Assembly: GCA_035581425.1 (NCBI GenBank)
Contig: DATJVP010000064.1
Span: forward strand, 1-24,723
Origin: DASZHJ01 sp035581425
GTDB taxonomy: Bacteria; Pseudomonadota; Alphaproteobacteria; ATCC43930; CGMCC-115725
Length of the DNA: 24,723 nt
Direction of reading: 5' to 3'
The notes beneath the pieces are model-generated. The model was not told the origin of the DNA and did not search any database. It saw nothing but the letters and a program-made list of their open reading frames with translations. The translations under genes were made by a program, and so were the position numbers. This document shows positions 24,434-24,723 of the stretch, in pieces (the stretch's first letter is position 1; every line of letters starts with the position of its first letter).

Positions 24434-24723
24434 CTAATAGACCCTTTCCTTGGGCGGGAAGGCCTGAATGTCGTTCGACAGCGTGAAGTTATGCACGGGG
24501 CGGTATCCCAACTCGACCTTGCCGGCGCCATCGAGCCAGGCGATGGTGTGCTTCATCCAGTTTTTGTCGTCGCGCTTCGGGAAATCCTCGCGCGCGTGCG
24601 CGCCGCGGCTTTCGGTGCGGTTGAGCGCACCGGCGAGCACCACAATCGATTGCGCGACCAGATTATCGAGCTCCAGCGCCTCGACCAGATCACTGTTCCA
24701 GATCATCGACCGGTCGGTCAGCG
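24434..24723 (-). CDS. sdhA: succinate dehydrogenase flavoprotein subunit (partial, C-terminal end only)
   Basis: Only the last 95 or so codons are inside the window; the frame is open to the edge. The visible part begins LTDRSMIWNSDLVEALEL, then NLVAQSIVVLAGALNRTESRGAHAREDFPKRDD and KVELGYRPVHNFTLS, the C-terminal domain of SdhA; RTESRGAHAREDFP is a highly conserved block. The stop at 24434-24436 is 5 bases from sdhB. The FAD domain and active site lie outside, so nothing more can be said about completeness. Confidence 0.96.
   Translation of the reverse strand, partial: LTDRSMIWNSDLVEALELDNLVAQSIVVLAGALNRTESRGAHAREDFPKRDDKNWMKHTIAWLDGAGKVELGYRPVHNFTLSNDIQAFPPKERVY

Overview
The window is high-GC DNA, almost certainly from an alphaproteobacterium (Rhodospirillales- or Rhizobiales-like). 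Three things support this: the F1 ATP synthase genes run atpH-atpA-atpG without the Fo genes; a malate dehydrogenase / 2-oxoglutarate dehydrogenase cluster lies next to zapE and sdhAB; and the chromosomal order is transaldolase, DUF484, xerC, priA. No rRNA, tRNA, CRISPR, transposase or complete mobile element is visible, and no gap between genes exceeds about 300 bases. Several very long antisense reading frames are shadows of GC-rich genes.

Layout. 1-2510 (minus): atpH, atpA and the start of atpG, with a weak promoter candidate at 2644-2672. 2789-6086: an accessory block with a secreted Cys-containing protein of unknown function, a SUFU-domain protein on the minus strand, and two tandem paralogs that join DUF4190-like membrane helices to a GspG-like C-terminal domain. 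The block ends exactly at a decayed second copy of the priA 3' end (6071-6150), a likely scar of the event that brought the block in. 6202-8439 (minus): priA. 8543-10920 (plus): transaldolase, DUF484 protein and xerC, tightly packed. 11000-11866 (plus): an AraC-MGMT protein lacking the Ada N-terminal domain.

11936-19793 (minus): zapE, mdh, sucA (odhA), sucB (odhB) and lpdA, which together supply part of the TCA cycle. sucCD, which often sits between mdh and sucA in relatives, is absent here. 19832-19946: a pair of GC-rich hairpins in inverted orientation. 19959-21508 (minus): an EctD-like PhyH dioxygenase overlapping an SDR oxidoreductase. 21592-22689 (plus): a 68-residue DUF6494-like protein and an FkbM methyltransferase. 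22702-24723 (minus): the end of sdhA, sdhB, and a tandem-GNAT protein whose start overlaps the sdhB stop.

The core genes form an energy-metabolism neighbourhood: succinate dehydrogenase, 2-oxoglutarate dehydrogenase, malate dehydrogenase and ATP synthase. Accessory genes interrupt it in two places, 2789-6086 and 19959-22689. The most unusual items are the GspG-like membrane paralogs beside the SUFU protein, and the priA tail relic.
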